The position numbers and the translations under genes are program-made. From a virus, in IMG/VR virus record IMGVR_UViG_3300015263_000218, positions 1 to 59,210 of that record: a stretch of 59,210 nucleotides of DNA; one strand, written 5' to 3'. Shown one piece after another: positions 22,748 through 32,400 of this stretch. Numbering within the stretch: position 1 is the first letter of the stretch; each line of letters begins with the position of its first letter. The notes beneath the pieces are model-generated. The model made no database searches. It was not told the origin of the DNA and saw only the letters and a list, made by a program, of their open reading frames with translations.

Positions 22748-25585
22748 TTATGCTTTCCTATAATATAGCGTTACCTTAAGACCAGTTGCCCCCGTTCCAG
22801 CAGCATCAATATCAAAAGTAATTTCCGCATCATCAGTAATAGATGTGGTAGTCAATGTGGTTGGAGTTGTTGCTGTAACTGAAGTCTTTTCTGTAGCATC
22901 GATTGATAACTTATCAGTACCAAGAATGCTTGTGCCTTCGACATTGATATCAACAGTAACAAGACCACTTGAGCTAGCTGTTTTTAGTGAAGCTCTTGGA
23001 ATCTGATATAGTTCCATAGCAAATGGTGCTCTAAAGCTTACCTTTGAAGCTCCTGTAGTAATTGCTGTACCTTCATCAGAAAGAGCAGTAATAAGGAAAA
23101 TATCTTGAATACCAGCAGAACCGACATATCCAACACCACCAATAGGACCCGGAGCAGATTCCTGTACCCATTGTGAAGAGTCGGTGTCTGTGTAATATAC
23201 GTATCTCTTGCCGTTATCAGAATTATACCAAGTGTCACCCGGTTGAATTCCTGTTGGTGCTGTGTTACCAACATAGGTCTTGCCAACAGAACCAGTATAA
23301 CCGATAGAGCCTGTATAACCTACAGAGCCGTCATATCCGCGAGAACCATCATAACCACGTGAACCATCATAACCCGCACCAGCAGAACCAGTGTAGCCAT
23401 CCTGACCTTGGAAACCACGTGAACCATCGTAACCACGAGAACCAGTGTAGCCCTCAAAACCACGAGAACCAGTATAACCAAATTCACCCTGTGGACCTGT
23501 ATCACCCTTGGAACCATCATAGCCACGAGAGCCATCATAGCCTACAGAACCTGTATAGCCTGTTAGACCAACAGAGCCAGAGTAACCAACAGAACCAGTA
23601 TACCCTAGATCGCCACGATCACCCTTGGAGCCTGTGAAACCAACAGAACCAGTATACCCTAGATCGCCACGATCACCAGCAGAACCAGTATAGCCAATGG
23701 AACCGTCATATCCACGAGAACCAGTATAACCATCTGTACCCTGATATCCATCGATACCGCGAGAACCAGTATATCCCGTATCGCCCTGTGGTCCAACAAT
23801 CTGACCCACATCGTTCCAATTTGTTCCATCATATACCCAAAGATTTCCGGTAGCAAGATCAATTACAGAGTTACCAGATACGGCAGATGGGTAATAATAT
23901 TTTAAATATCCGTCTGGATTGTTTGGACCGCCTGTGGGATATACTGCATTAACATCAGGTTCAGAACCAATAATTGTAATTGACGTACCTTGCTCACCCT
24001 TGGAACCAGTGTAGCCAATAGAACCATCGTAGCCACGTGAACCATCATAGCCTACAGAGCCTGTATAGCCTACAGAACCAGTGTAACCCAGAGAACCGGC
24101 ATATCCAGTAATACCGGCATCACCCTTGGACCCGGTATAACCTAAAGAACCATCGTAGCCAGTATTACCGATTTCACCCTTGGAACCATCGTAACCACGA
24201 GAGCCAGTATAACCAGTAATACCTTGTGAACCAGTATAACCAATAGAACCAGAGTAACCAAGGTCGCCGCGCTCACCCATAGAGCCAGTATAACCCATCG
24301 GCCCTTGAACACCGCGAGAACCAGCATAACCAACAGGAGAAGGCTTATTAATCCATCTTTGGTTTATACCATCATAACCAAGGTAATCATCATTCTGTGC
24401 ATCAGTGATTTGTACATCACTTAAGTTACCAAGGTTATACCCTGTGCGAAGATTGACAAATACGCTGCCAGATGTAGCTACCCTACTTACTCGTGCAACT
24501 TCAATCTTATAATCTGGCGCGGTTGGTTCGGTATCTGTAAGTTTACCCGGAATGTCGGGATCAAGATATAGTCGTGCACCAGCAAGATAAGCAGTAGTAT
24601 TTAAATCGTGAACCTTACCATAACTTGTAACATAACCCAACTCACCAACATCCATGTCATGGGTAGCGATACCCAAAACGAGATTAGGTCTGAATCCTTC
24701 CGAATTCATGTCAGCAGGTTTAAACTGTGTCTGCCCAAGATCGTTTACGCCAGCATACATGACAACTTGACCATTATTAATGGCTACGTTAGCAGTACCT
24801 TGGGCATGTAATTCCTGACCAAGCTGAAGAACAACTACGTCATTTAGCTGTAGGTCAACAGTGCCATATCTACTATTCCAAGAAAAGTACTTTGTTGGAG
24901 TATTGTTGGCATCATTGGTATTAAGATATAAAACATTCGCAGTAAGCGAAGTAGCATTGACGCTATTCGCTATAGTTTGACCAATAGCACCCGGAGTTTC
25001 CCAAGTCAACCCCTGTAGATAATTTGAATTATTTGCTGTGTATGAGAATATAGAGTTGACAGCAAAGGTCGCACTGTTTACATTAAGTGTGCTTTCACCT
25101 TTACCATATGCATAGTTGGCAACGTTAGCAAAGTAAGCGAATTGAGAATTGGTTGCATAAACGGCACTGCGAACATCAAGTTTATCTTCTGTTTTGCCGT
25201 ATGCATAGACAGAATTATTTGATGTTGCATACTGAAAGATATATGCAAGGTCAAGTGAAATAAACAGATTACCAGAGTTGCCGCCGCCAACAATACCGTC
25301 TTGTCCAGTGATAGACAGAATCGGAGTATCCCAGAATACTCCATTAGAGCCAACGGTCAGTACTTGATTGATGTTACCAATTGTGTTGTTTGCTTCAACA
25401 TACTTAACGACAAGGTTAGAAGACCAGTATCTTCCCCCTGAAGTATTGGAGAGCAAAAACTGATTATCTGTTAGAGCAACCCCTAGATTAGGTTCTGCCT
25501 GAGAAGGATGTAGGTAAGAATATCTATCAGCAGAAACATCAGTAGGTAGGGTGACTGATATTCTATCAGATAATAATTTAAACAT
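22748..25585 (-). CDS. Large collagen-like tail fiber (module B)
   Basis: This 945-residue protein has an N-terminal region with AYGKTEDKLDVRSAVYATNSQFAY-type repeats (about residues 90-200), also found in two other fibers here. A beta-rich region follows. A collagen-like region (about 419-767) is built of Gly-x-y triplets such as [11 protein letters not shown], broken once by a GNLWVYDGTNWNDVG module. Next are one GDTWYNSDNG module and a C-terminal beta-sandwich ending ITFDIDAAGTGATGLKVTLYYRKA. It is probably a trimeric fiber linking baseplate or beta-helix proteins to the glycine-rich adhesin encoded next. Its ATG overlaps the stop of the 154-residue gene by one base. Confidence 0.85.
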   Translation of the reverse strand: MFKLLSDRISVTLPTDVSADRYSYLHPSQAEPNLGVALTDNQFLLSNTSGGRYWSSNLVVKYVEANNTIGNINQVLTVGSNGVFWDTPILSITGQDGIVGGGNSGNLFISLDLAYIFQYATSNNSVYAYGKTEDKLDVRSAVYATNSQFAYFANVANYAYGKGESTLNVNSATFAVNSIFSYTANNSNYLQGLTWETPGAIGQTIANSVNATSLTANVLYLNTNDANNTPTKYFSWNSRYGTVDLQLNDVVVLQLGQELHAQGTANVAINNGQVVMYAGVNDLGQTQFKPADMNSEGFRPNLVLGIATHDMDVGELGYVTSYGKVHDLNTTAYLAGARLYLDPDIPGKLTDTEPTAPDYKIEVARVSRVATSGSVFVNLRTGYNLGNLSDVQITDAQNDDYLGYDGINQRWINKPSPVGYAGSRGVQGPMGYTGSMGERGDLGYSGSIGYTGSQGITGYTGSRGYDGSKGEIGNTGYDGSLGYTGSKGDAGITGYAGSLGYTGSVGYTGSVGYDGSRGYDGSIGYTGSKGEQGTSITIIGSEPDVNAVYPTGGPNNPDGYLKYYYPSAVSGNSVIDLATGNLWVYDGTNWNDVGQIVGPQGDTGYTGSRGIDGYQGTDGYTGSRGYDGSIGYTGSAGDRGDLGYTGSVGFTGSKGDRGDLGYTGSVGYSGSVGLTGYTGSVGYDGSRGYDGSKGDTGPQGEFGYTGSRGFEGYTGSRGYDGSRGFQGQDGYTGSAGAGYDGSRGYDGSRGYDGSVGYTGSIGYTGSVGKTYVGNTAPTGIQPGDTWYNSDNGKRYVYYTDTDSSQWVQESAPGPIGGVGYVGSAGIQDIFLITALSDEGTAITTGASKVSFRAPFAMELYQIPRASLKTASSSGLVTVDINVEGTSILGTDKLSIDATEKTSVTATTPTTLTTTSITDDAEITFDIDAAGTGATGLKVTLYYRKA
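23283..24328 (-). repeat. Collagen-like Gly-x-y repeat DNA in the module B fiber
   Basis: The DNA encodes long runs of GYTGS, GYDGS and RGYDGSRG triplets, with near-identical short DNA words such as GAACCAGTATAACC seen on the plus strand many times. One non-collagen interruption lies around 23780-24000. Internal slippage or recombination is likely to change its length. Confidence 0.8.
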
Positions 25586-26049
25586 TAAATGACCCCGATA
25601 TGTTCGTTAGATAGTTTCTCTTCGGCAGAAGTCCATACGTCAAATACGTTATTCGCTTCCGCTCTAACCTGAATAGCATCCCCGTTCAATGAGTCGGGAT
25701 TTCTCTTAAAAATACTTCTACCCTGAATAGGAATAAAAGCAGTGTCATATGGAGGCACAGAAATTTTACCAAAGCTAATCGCAACATTCGCTTCAGTATA
25801 AAGCTGAACTTCAACCCAATAAGTATTTGCTGTCTTGTTTCTTGCGGAGATAGGAGTAATGAAGAATACTTCACCCGGTCTTACGGCACGAGTGGTGTCC
25901 GTAGGGTCTCTATTGGCAAATGTGTTTGAAGGATCAGGAACCGAAAAGTCTGGTGCTTCCGCAATGGTTTCATAATTGGTTGTTACATCAACTTTAGTAA
26001 CCAAAAGCGGCTTTCCTGTTGATGGTGTCTTACACTTAATTCTTGTCAC
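25585..26049 (-). CDS. Small beta-rich virion protein (module B)
   Basis: This 154-residue protein starts at GTG 26049, with AAGGAG seven bases upstream lying inside the end of the preceding gene. The composition suggests a beta-sandwich: a VTTNYETIAEAPDF strand region, RPGEVFFITPISARNKTANTYWVEVQLY, and PPYDTAFIPIQGRSIF. A similar sort of small protein (145 residues) occupies the same position in module A. It probably is a connector between the beta-helix protein and the collagen fiber, or a small baseplate component. Exact function unknown. Confidence 0.7.
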   Translation of the reverse strand: MTRIKCKTPSTGKPLLVTKVDVTTNYETIAEAPDFSVPDPSNTFANRDPTDTTRAVRPGEVFFITPISARNKTANTYWVEVQLYTEANVAISFGKISVPPYDTAFIPIQGRSIFKRNPDSLNGDAIQVRAEANNVFDVWTSAEEKLSNEHIGVI

Positions 26050-29000
26050 TTAGAAACTCCTTGAAATGGCGGTCTTCGTTGCTATTCTATTTACCGCAGT
26101 ATCAAATGGTGGACCAGAAAGTTCACCAGTATCAGCATTAATTTGCATACCACCAACGAACAGCGCGGAACCCTGATCATCCTGTCCACTTGCAATAACA
26201 ATACCCTGATCCAGTTCCAAAATACTATCTTGGATAGTAGCTTGGTTTAATACTGGTGGAATCTTTGTAAGAGCAACACCAGCAAGAACAGCAGTCCAAG
26301 TATGACCAATCGCAGTAATGACAGATGGCTGTACAGTAAAGGACGGGTTTTTCGCAGTATATATCAAAGCAGCAATCAACGAAGAAATAATATCTCTTGT
26401 AGTGTTATTTATATTAAGTGCGTTTATATCGTCTCTCATCGTATTCCATGAGAAGATGAATGCACTAAGCTTATCAGCATCAATAACACTGACACCATTG
26501 GTATCAAAGAATCCCTTGGCAAAGTCAAGTGCTGGCTTTTCATTTGCTGACTGTAGAACCCATGTCAATACTTGAATAAGGTTTCCTGCGTCTCGTCTTG
26601 TGTAAGCTTCGTCTTGTGCTGTCCAACCAGTTGTGTATCCACCATCAACCAGAGCATTCCACATACTATCAATAATAGCTTGTCTTGCTGCAAAGATTGT
26701 GGTAGCATCTGAGGATTGTTGTGACAATAGAGTTGTGACAAATGAAGGATAACGAAGCGTGAATTCAATTGAGGTTAAGAACTCATCGACCATCGTAGCC
26801 GCACTTCTGCTTACACCCGGAATGCTATAAACATAATTTCTGATATAACGATAGCAGAATAGGAATGCTTCTAGTTCGTTTGAAGGGAATACAGCAGTAC
26901 CATTTGCATAGTACAGACTCTTTACGAAATTAATAATGTATGTTTGATCAGCGTTCTGAAGTGCTCTTGTTATTGCTAGCAATAGTGTTGCGGCATCACG
27001 GCGAGTGAATGCTTCTAGCTCATTAGACCATCCGGCAGCAAGCCCTTCTCTGTAAAGCTGATACCACATACCGTCAATAATATCTTGCTGTGCCGCAGTG
27101 ATTGCACTAGCAGCATCTGTCTGTGTGGTAAATGCAGTTTGAAGCAGAACAGGATATTCTACAGTTGCCACAAGAGCATCGAAAATCTTATCGACAACCG
27201 TCTTGACAGAATTGTCAATTGATAATAGATTGATGTTTGTGTTTAGATAATCGTATGCAAATAGGAATGCGGATTTCTTTGATGGCTCAATTACTGAGGT
27301 ACCATCAAGGTAGAACAATCCTCTAATAAATGTACGCAGGTAATTTTCATTGCCTGTTTGAAGTGTTCTTGCAATTGTATTAAGAAGATTTGTTGCGTCT
27401 CTCTTAGTTAGCTGCTCTTCTTCGGCTGTCCAAAGCTCAACATAGTCATTGTCTACAAGAGCAGTCCACATACCATTTACTAGGGTGGTAGATGCTGTAA
27501 CGATTTCATTACCCGCAAGAACTTGTAGTGCAGGGATAGAAGTCAATGGTGTTGACGTAATTGCATCAGCAATGATTCCAGAAATTTCCGTAGAAATAGT
27601 TGTTTTTGAATTGACAGATATAGCTAATGCATTTAAAGCAGTGTCAATATAATTGAATCCAAATTCAAATGCGTCTAGCTTGTCTGAGTCGATTACAGTA
27701 TATCCAAAAACATCAAACAATCCCCATCTGAAGCTATCGATGTAGCTCTTGTCTCCTGTATGAAGGTATCCAGCAAGAGCCTGAATTAATAGGCCAGAAT
27801 CTCTTTTAGTAAATTCTTCATCTTGTGGTGTCCATCCAGCGGTATATCCGCCATTTACAAGAGCAGTCCACATATCATTAATGATAGTTGTTTTAGCAGC
27901 ATCTACAACTAGAGCATCTTCAATTCCGGTCACAATATTTGAAGTGGCAGGTGTTGACACCATGTCACTTACGAGTGTAAAAGATGATGAAACAATTGTC
28001 TGTGCGCCTGAAGTCATACCGGGTAAAGTATTGATTTCAGTTTCAAGATAACCATATGACGCTAGCACGGCATCTACAACAGCAGGAGAAAATACGGAAG
28101 TGCCATCATATAGCAACAGACCTCTCGCAAAGTTTTCGACATATTTACTGTCGCCAGTGCGTAGAGTCCCTACGATTGCTTCGATCAAATTTCCAGCATC
28201 GCGCTTGGTGAAATCTTCCTGTTCCTGTGTCCATCCTGTGACGTAATTGTTGTTGACAAGTTCTGTCCACATGTTATCAATAATAGATTGTTTTACGCCA
28301 ATGACGATATCGCCAGAAGCAACTTCCAAGGAACCTGATGCAGTATATGAAACCGCCTGAGGAAGCACAGCATTGGCTGGTGCCTGTGGATCGATTACAC
28401 TGGTATTTTCGACTTCTGTTGGTGAAACAAGCTGTCTTGTTCCCTTTGAAATCATGGTGTAGTCACCAAACTGTGTAGAACAGGATGAAAGAATAATTTG
28501 ACCGCCGCTTAGAGCATAGAAGTGCTTATGTGCCCAGATAGAAACAGCGTTAACAGCGTTGATAAGAGCACCATTCTTAGCGCAGTACCCAATACCATTC
28601 TGTGTGACAGGAGTAGCACCCCATGTCATGATGTTAGGGAATATGGAGTATGGTGAGCATACAGCGCCATCAGCAAGAACAACGCCGCCGCCCTTGCCTA
28701 CTAGAGGGTTTCCGTTATCTCTGTCAAGTGGTGGAGCAATATAATCCCATGATGGAATTCTTCTGATAGCGCACTTGTGGGCATATGGTGTACGAACAAT
28801 GACTGCACCCGGTCTGAATGAGAAAGCGAATCCTTCTGTAGGATCGTCAAAGTCATCAACCTCAAACCCTTCAATCATCAAGCCTTCAACAAAGCAACCA
28901 GAACCCATTCTGAATACGTTTCTTTGTTCGTATCCAGCTACTGGACGGATAAATACAGTACGGTGAACAGAACGAATTGCACAGTTGTCTGGCATGTCAA

Positions 29001-29352
29001 TGTGACCTTGAGTATAGTATGTACCCGGCCCAATGTCAATTAGGGTAGGTATGCCATTTCTCAATGCTACTGCTTCCATCGCCCTTTCAATAGTGGCAAA
29101 AGCTCTTTCCCAAGATGTACCTTCGTTGTTTACATCGTCGCCATTGACTGATACATAGAATGTATTTCCAACGGGAACTTTGCTGACAAACTGTACGATT
29201 TCGTCAACAGGATCGCCCTCGACCTCATATCTACGGCGAGTAAAAATCTTCCCGTCATAAATGTTGAGAGCAATTTCACCTAGCAACAAATCACTGACTG
29301 TAGGTGTTACGCCAGTATTGGAGCTACGCTTAAATAAGATTTTATCCGCCAT
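26050..29352 (-). CDS. Beta-helix virion protein with five helical repeats (module B)
   Basis: Reading from ATG 29352 (AAGGG before it) gives 1100 residues starting MADKILFKRSSNTG...LLLGEIALNIYDGKIF, a common N-terminus of T4-like fiber proteins. The open frame extends to 29385, but that start lacks this context. Residues about 60-330 are a right-handed beta-helix domain opening FYVSVNGDDVNNEGTSWERAF. Five repeats of about 134 residues follow (about 356-1010), each starting IID(N/S)MWxxLVxxxYxxGW then (T/K)(K/R)RDAxNL. The C-terminus is GHTWTAVLAGVALTKIPP...FDTAVNRIATKTAISRSF. The beta-helix domain is shared with the 668-residue protein of module A. Likely a large tail-associated scaffold or depolymerase-like fiber; no catalytic residues can be assigned. 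Confidence 0.8.
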   Translation of the reverse strand: MADKILFKRSSNTGVTPTVSDLLLGEIALNIYDGKIFTRRRYEVEGDPVDEIVQFVSKVPVGNTFYVSVNGDDVNNEGTSWERAFATIERAMEAVALRNGIPTLIDIGPGTYYTQGHIDMPDNCAIRSVHRTVFIRPVAGYEQRNVFRMGSGCFVEGLMIEGFEVDDFDDPTEGFAFSFRPGAVIVRTPYAHKCAIRRIPSWDYIAPPLDRDNGNPLVGKGGGVVLADGAVCSPYSIFPNIMTWGATPVTQNGIGYCAKNGALINAVNAVSIWAHKHFYALSGGQIILSSCSTQFGDYTMISKGTRQLVSPTEVENTSVIDPQAPANAVLPQAVSYTASGSLEVASGDIVIGVKQSIIDNMWTELVNNNYVTGWTQEQEDFTKRDAGNLIEAIVGTLRTGDSKYVENFARGLLLYDGTSVFSPAVVDAVLASYGYLETEINTLPGMTSGAQTIVSSSFTLVSDMVSTPATSNIVTGIEDALVVDAAKTTIINDMWTALVNGGYTAGWTPQDEEFTKRDSGLLIQALAGYLHTGDKSYIDSFRWGLFDVFGYTVIDSDKLDAFEFGFNYIDTALNALAISVNSKTTISTEISGIIADAITSTPLTSIPALQVLAGNEIVTASTTLVNGMWTALVDNDYVELWTAEEEQLTKRDATNLLNTIARTLQTGNENYLRTFIRGLFYLDGTSVIEPSKKSAFLFAYDYLNTNINLLSIDNSVKTVVDKIFDALVATVEYPVLLQTAFTTQTDAASAITAAQQDIIDGMWYQLYREGLAAGWSNELEAFTRRDAATLLLAITRALQNADQTYIINFVKSLYYANGTAVFPSNELEAFLFCYRYIRNYVYSIPGVSRSAATMVDEFLTSIEFTLRYPSFVTTLLSQQSSDATTIFAARQAIIDSMWNALVDGGYTTGWTAQDEAYTRRDAGNLIQVLTWVLQSANEKPALDFAKGFFDTNGVSVIDADKLSAFIFSWNTMRDDINALNINNTTRDIISSLIAALIYTAKNPSFTVQPSVITAIGHTWTAVLAGVALTKIPPVLNQATIQDSILELDQGIVIASGQDDQGSALFVGGMQINADTGELSGPPFDTAVNRIATKTAISRSF
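26340..28290 (-). repeat. Five tandem ~400-bp repeats inside the module B beta-helix gene
   Basis: Units start near 28284, 27885, 27485, 27082 and 26673, a period of about 400-410 bases (133-136 residues). Each encodes the MWxxLV...W...(K/R)RDA...YL...F..G(L/F)...G.(S/T)V helical pattern. Protein similarity is obvious, while the DNA has diverged, so the duplications are old. Confidence 0.8.
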
Positions 29353-29387
29353 GGTATCCCTTAATAAATAGATGTGTGCGAACACGG

Positions 29388-29416
29388 TTCGTAGTAATCT
29401 GTCATTTATTTATAAT
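29388..29416 (+). promoter_or_regulatory. Possible sigma70-like promoter for the giant glycosyltransferase
   Basis: TTCGTA (29388-29393), a 17-base spacer and a perfect TATAAT (29411-29416) lie 31 bases before the ATG at 29448. The -10 box overlaps the late promoter of the opposite strand, so early and late polymerase forms could compete here. Confidence 0.45.
29407..29414 (-). promoter_or_regulatory. Late promoter TATAAATA for adhesin module B
   Basis: A perfect TATAAATA on the minus strand lies 55 bases before the ATG at 29352. The distance is longer than for other late promoters here, but it is the only such box ahead of the tightly linked genes from 29352 to 21861. Confidence 0.7.
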
Positions 29417-29447
29417 AGATACTTTTTGTTGAAGAAGTGAGAACGAA

Positions 29448-32400
29448 ATGAAAATTTGTTTTATTGATACCCTAGGTCTTTGCTATGACGGCACTACGCT
29501 AAGCAAGCGTGGCTTAGGTGGCTCAGAATCAGCCGTCATCCTCATGTCAAAAGAACTTGCCAAGATTGGGTTTTCTGTCACAGTTTATAATGACTGTACT
29601 TCGGATGATACTAAACCCGGAGTATATGATGGTGTAACCTATCGTCCTTTAAAGTCTGTTGAAACGGATGCACCAGACTATGACGTAATGATTGGTTCCC
29701 GCTCTGTAGCTGCATTTGCACCCGCATACATGAAAGAGCGTTTTAAAACATTCTCATACGTTCCAGACTTTACCAGATTCCAGCAGAATATCAAGCACAA
29801 GATTTTGTGGATGCATGATACTTTCTGCGATGGTGACGATTTAATTGAGCCGTTCCTACTTGACGGTTTAATCAATGAAGTTTTCGTTCTCTCTGACTTC
29901 CATCTTGACTATGTGACAAACTGTGATCATGGTAAGAAGCGCATGTTCGAAGTCCTGAAGCGTTATATGTTCCAGACTCGCAACGGCATTGGTGCGATGA
30001 ATCCCGGCTGGATCGATATCAAGGACAAGGACCCCAATCTATTTGTCTACAATTCATCCCTCACAAAGGGCATGGTCCCGCTTGTAAACGATATCTGGCC
30101 TAAAGTCAAGGAACAAGCACCAGACGCTAAGCTCATTGTGATTGGCGGTTTCTATCGTTTTCGTGAAGGACATACACCCGATCAGCAGGAACTAGATTGG
30201 CGCGAAATGGTCAAGCGCAATGAAAACGCAGGGCTTGACATTACATTCACTGGTGTTATACCACAGCAAGAAATTTCTGATATCCTTCGCAAGGCATCGT
30301 ACATGATTTATCCATGTGCATTCCCTGAGACGTTTGGTATCTCCACACTAGAAGCATTGGCGCACAACGTTCCTATCATTACCTGTAACTTTGGTGCAGA
30401 AGAAGAAACCGCTATTGACTCTGCGTCATATAAGATTCCGTTCCCTGTTGAACCTAATGGTCTATTCCCATGGGTAAACAAGGAAGATCAGGTTAACCGC
30501 TTCGTTGACATGACACTTCGCGCTTATTATGACAAGTATCTACATCAGCAAAAGATGTACGCATGTAATGCCGTCAAAGACATTTGTGGATGGAATTCTG
30601 TTGCCAAGCAGTGGAAGCAGCACCTATTCCATAAACTAGGCGAATTCTTGCCAGTTGACGAGTATCGTGAAGTTCAAAAGATTAATCATGATGTTCGTAA
30701 GACATTTGGTCGCCGCTTCACAAATCTTGAAGAGCTACAGGAACCAAGACAAAGACAAAAAGAAATTGCGATTCTGACAGCCGTGTATAATGCAGAAGAT
30801 TATGTTGGTAAGTGTATTCGCTCTGTTGCTGCACAGGACTATTACGATTATACAATGTACATCGTAAATGATGCATCTACGGATAACACCCTAAATGCAA
30901 TTAAACAGACAATTAATTCTTTACCAGAAAAGATTCGTCATAAGTTTGTTGTCATTAACAACGAAGAAAATATCGGTGCTGTAGCTAATCACTACAAGAT
31001 CATCGATGAATATCTTGGTGAAGAGCAGTTCATCATGATCCTAGATGGTGATGATTGGCTTGTCAATGATCCAAACATTTTCCATAAGTACAACAATCTC
31101 TATCATGATGGTGCAGAGTTTACCTATGGGTCATGTTGGTCTCTTGCTGACAACATTCCTCTCATCGCTCAGCCATATCCGCCAGAGGTAAAGGAAGCAC
31201 GTTCTTATCGTGACTACAAGTTTAATTGGAACATGCCATATACTCACCTTCGCACTTTCCATGCTAAGCTTCTAAGAGGGCTTGACAGCAGTGATCTAAT
31301 GGTGAATGGAGAATGGCCAAAGGCTGGTGGTGATACCGCACTATTCTATCACTTGATCGAAAAGGCTGATCCCGATAAGATCGTATGTGTGCCAGATGTT
31401 GTTTATGTTTATAACGACAAGAATCCATTGAACGACTATAAGATCAATGGCGATGAGCAGACCAAGACAGCGAATGCTATTATGGGCAAGGGCAAGGCCG
31501 TGGAGAAGTTTTCTGTCATTGTGCCTACCATGTGGCGCTGTAAGGACGTATTCTCTAAGGCACTACAGAGCTATATCGATCATGACTTGGTAGATGAAAT
31601 CATCATCATTAATAATGACAAGAAAGAAACACCAAACTGGCTAGGACTTGATCATCCTAAAATCAAGATGCTAACTCAGGAGCAAAACATTTACTGTAAC
31701 CCTGCATGGAATCTTGGTGCGGAAGTTGCCGTAAACAATAAGCTATGTTTTGTCAACGATGATATTGAATTTGACACCAAGCTATTCGATAAGATTCATT
31801 CTCGTGTCATTCCAGAACTTGGTGTTCATGGTATGGTGACAGGGGAAGAAAAGTTTGGCCATCCACAGTCAACGGACTTTTCCATCGACTTTACAAAGTG
31901 GTATTGGGGTGATAATATTCATGGATTTGGGCAGTTATTCTTTGTCCACAAGCACAATTGGATTCCAGTACCAGAAGGTCTAGACCTTTATTATGGTGAC
32001 GATATGATATTCCATCAGCATCTTCATCGCGGTCTAGATAATTACCTAATCTACAATCTTCGTTTCTATTCACCAATGGCACAGACAACTTCCGATCCTG
32101 CTATTCGTGGAAACAAGATTGAAACAGAACGTCCTATTTTTGACAAGTGGATGAGCGAAAACCAACTAATGAGTATTACTCAATGGTTGCGCCCAGAACC
32201 AACACCAGAGGAAGCAGTAGTACCAGTTATGGACCAAAGAGTAAAGCGCATTCTAATCGCAATTCCATGTAAGAATGATATCGAAGCTGATACATTTAAA
32301 TCGATTTATGACCAGATCATTCCAGATGGTTATGAGACCGATTTCCAGTACTTCTATGGTTATGCCGTAGATCAGGTTCGCAACTTGATTGCAGATTGGA

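Noticed and set aside
26050-29352. Pectate lyase or other polysaccharide depolymerase activity for the beta-helix proteins
   Set aside because: The beta-helix fold is likely, but no catalytic residues can be assigned by eye, so I call only the fold.
29353-29385. Longer form of the module B beta-helix protein from 29385
   Set aside because: MADKILFKRS at 29352 is the common N-terminus of this protein type and has AAGGG before it; the upstream extension has no such support.
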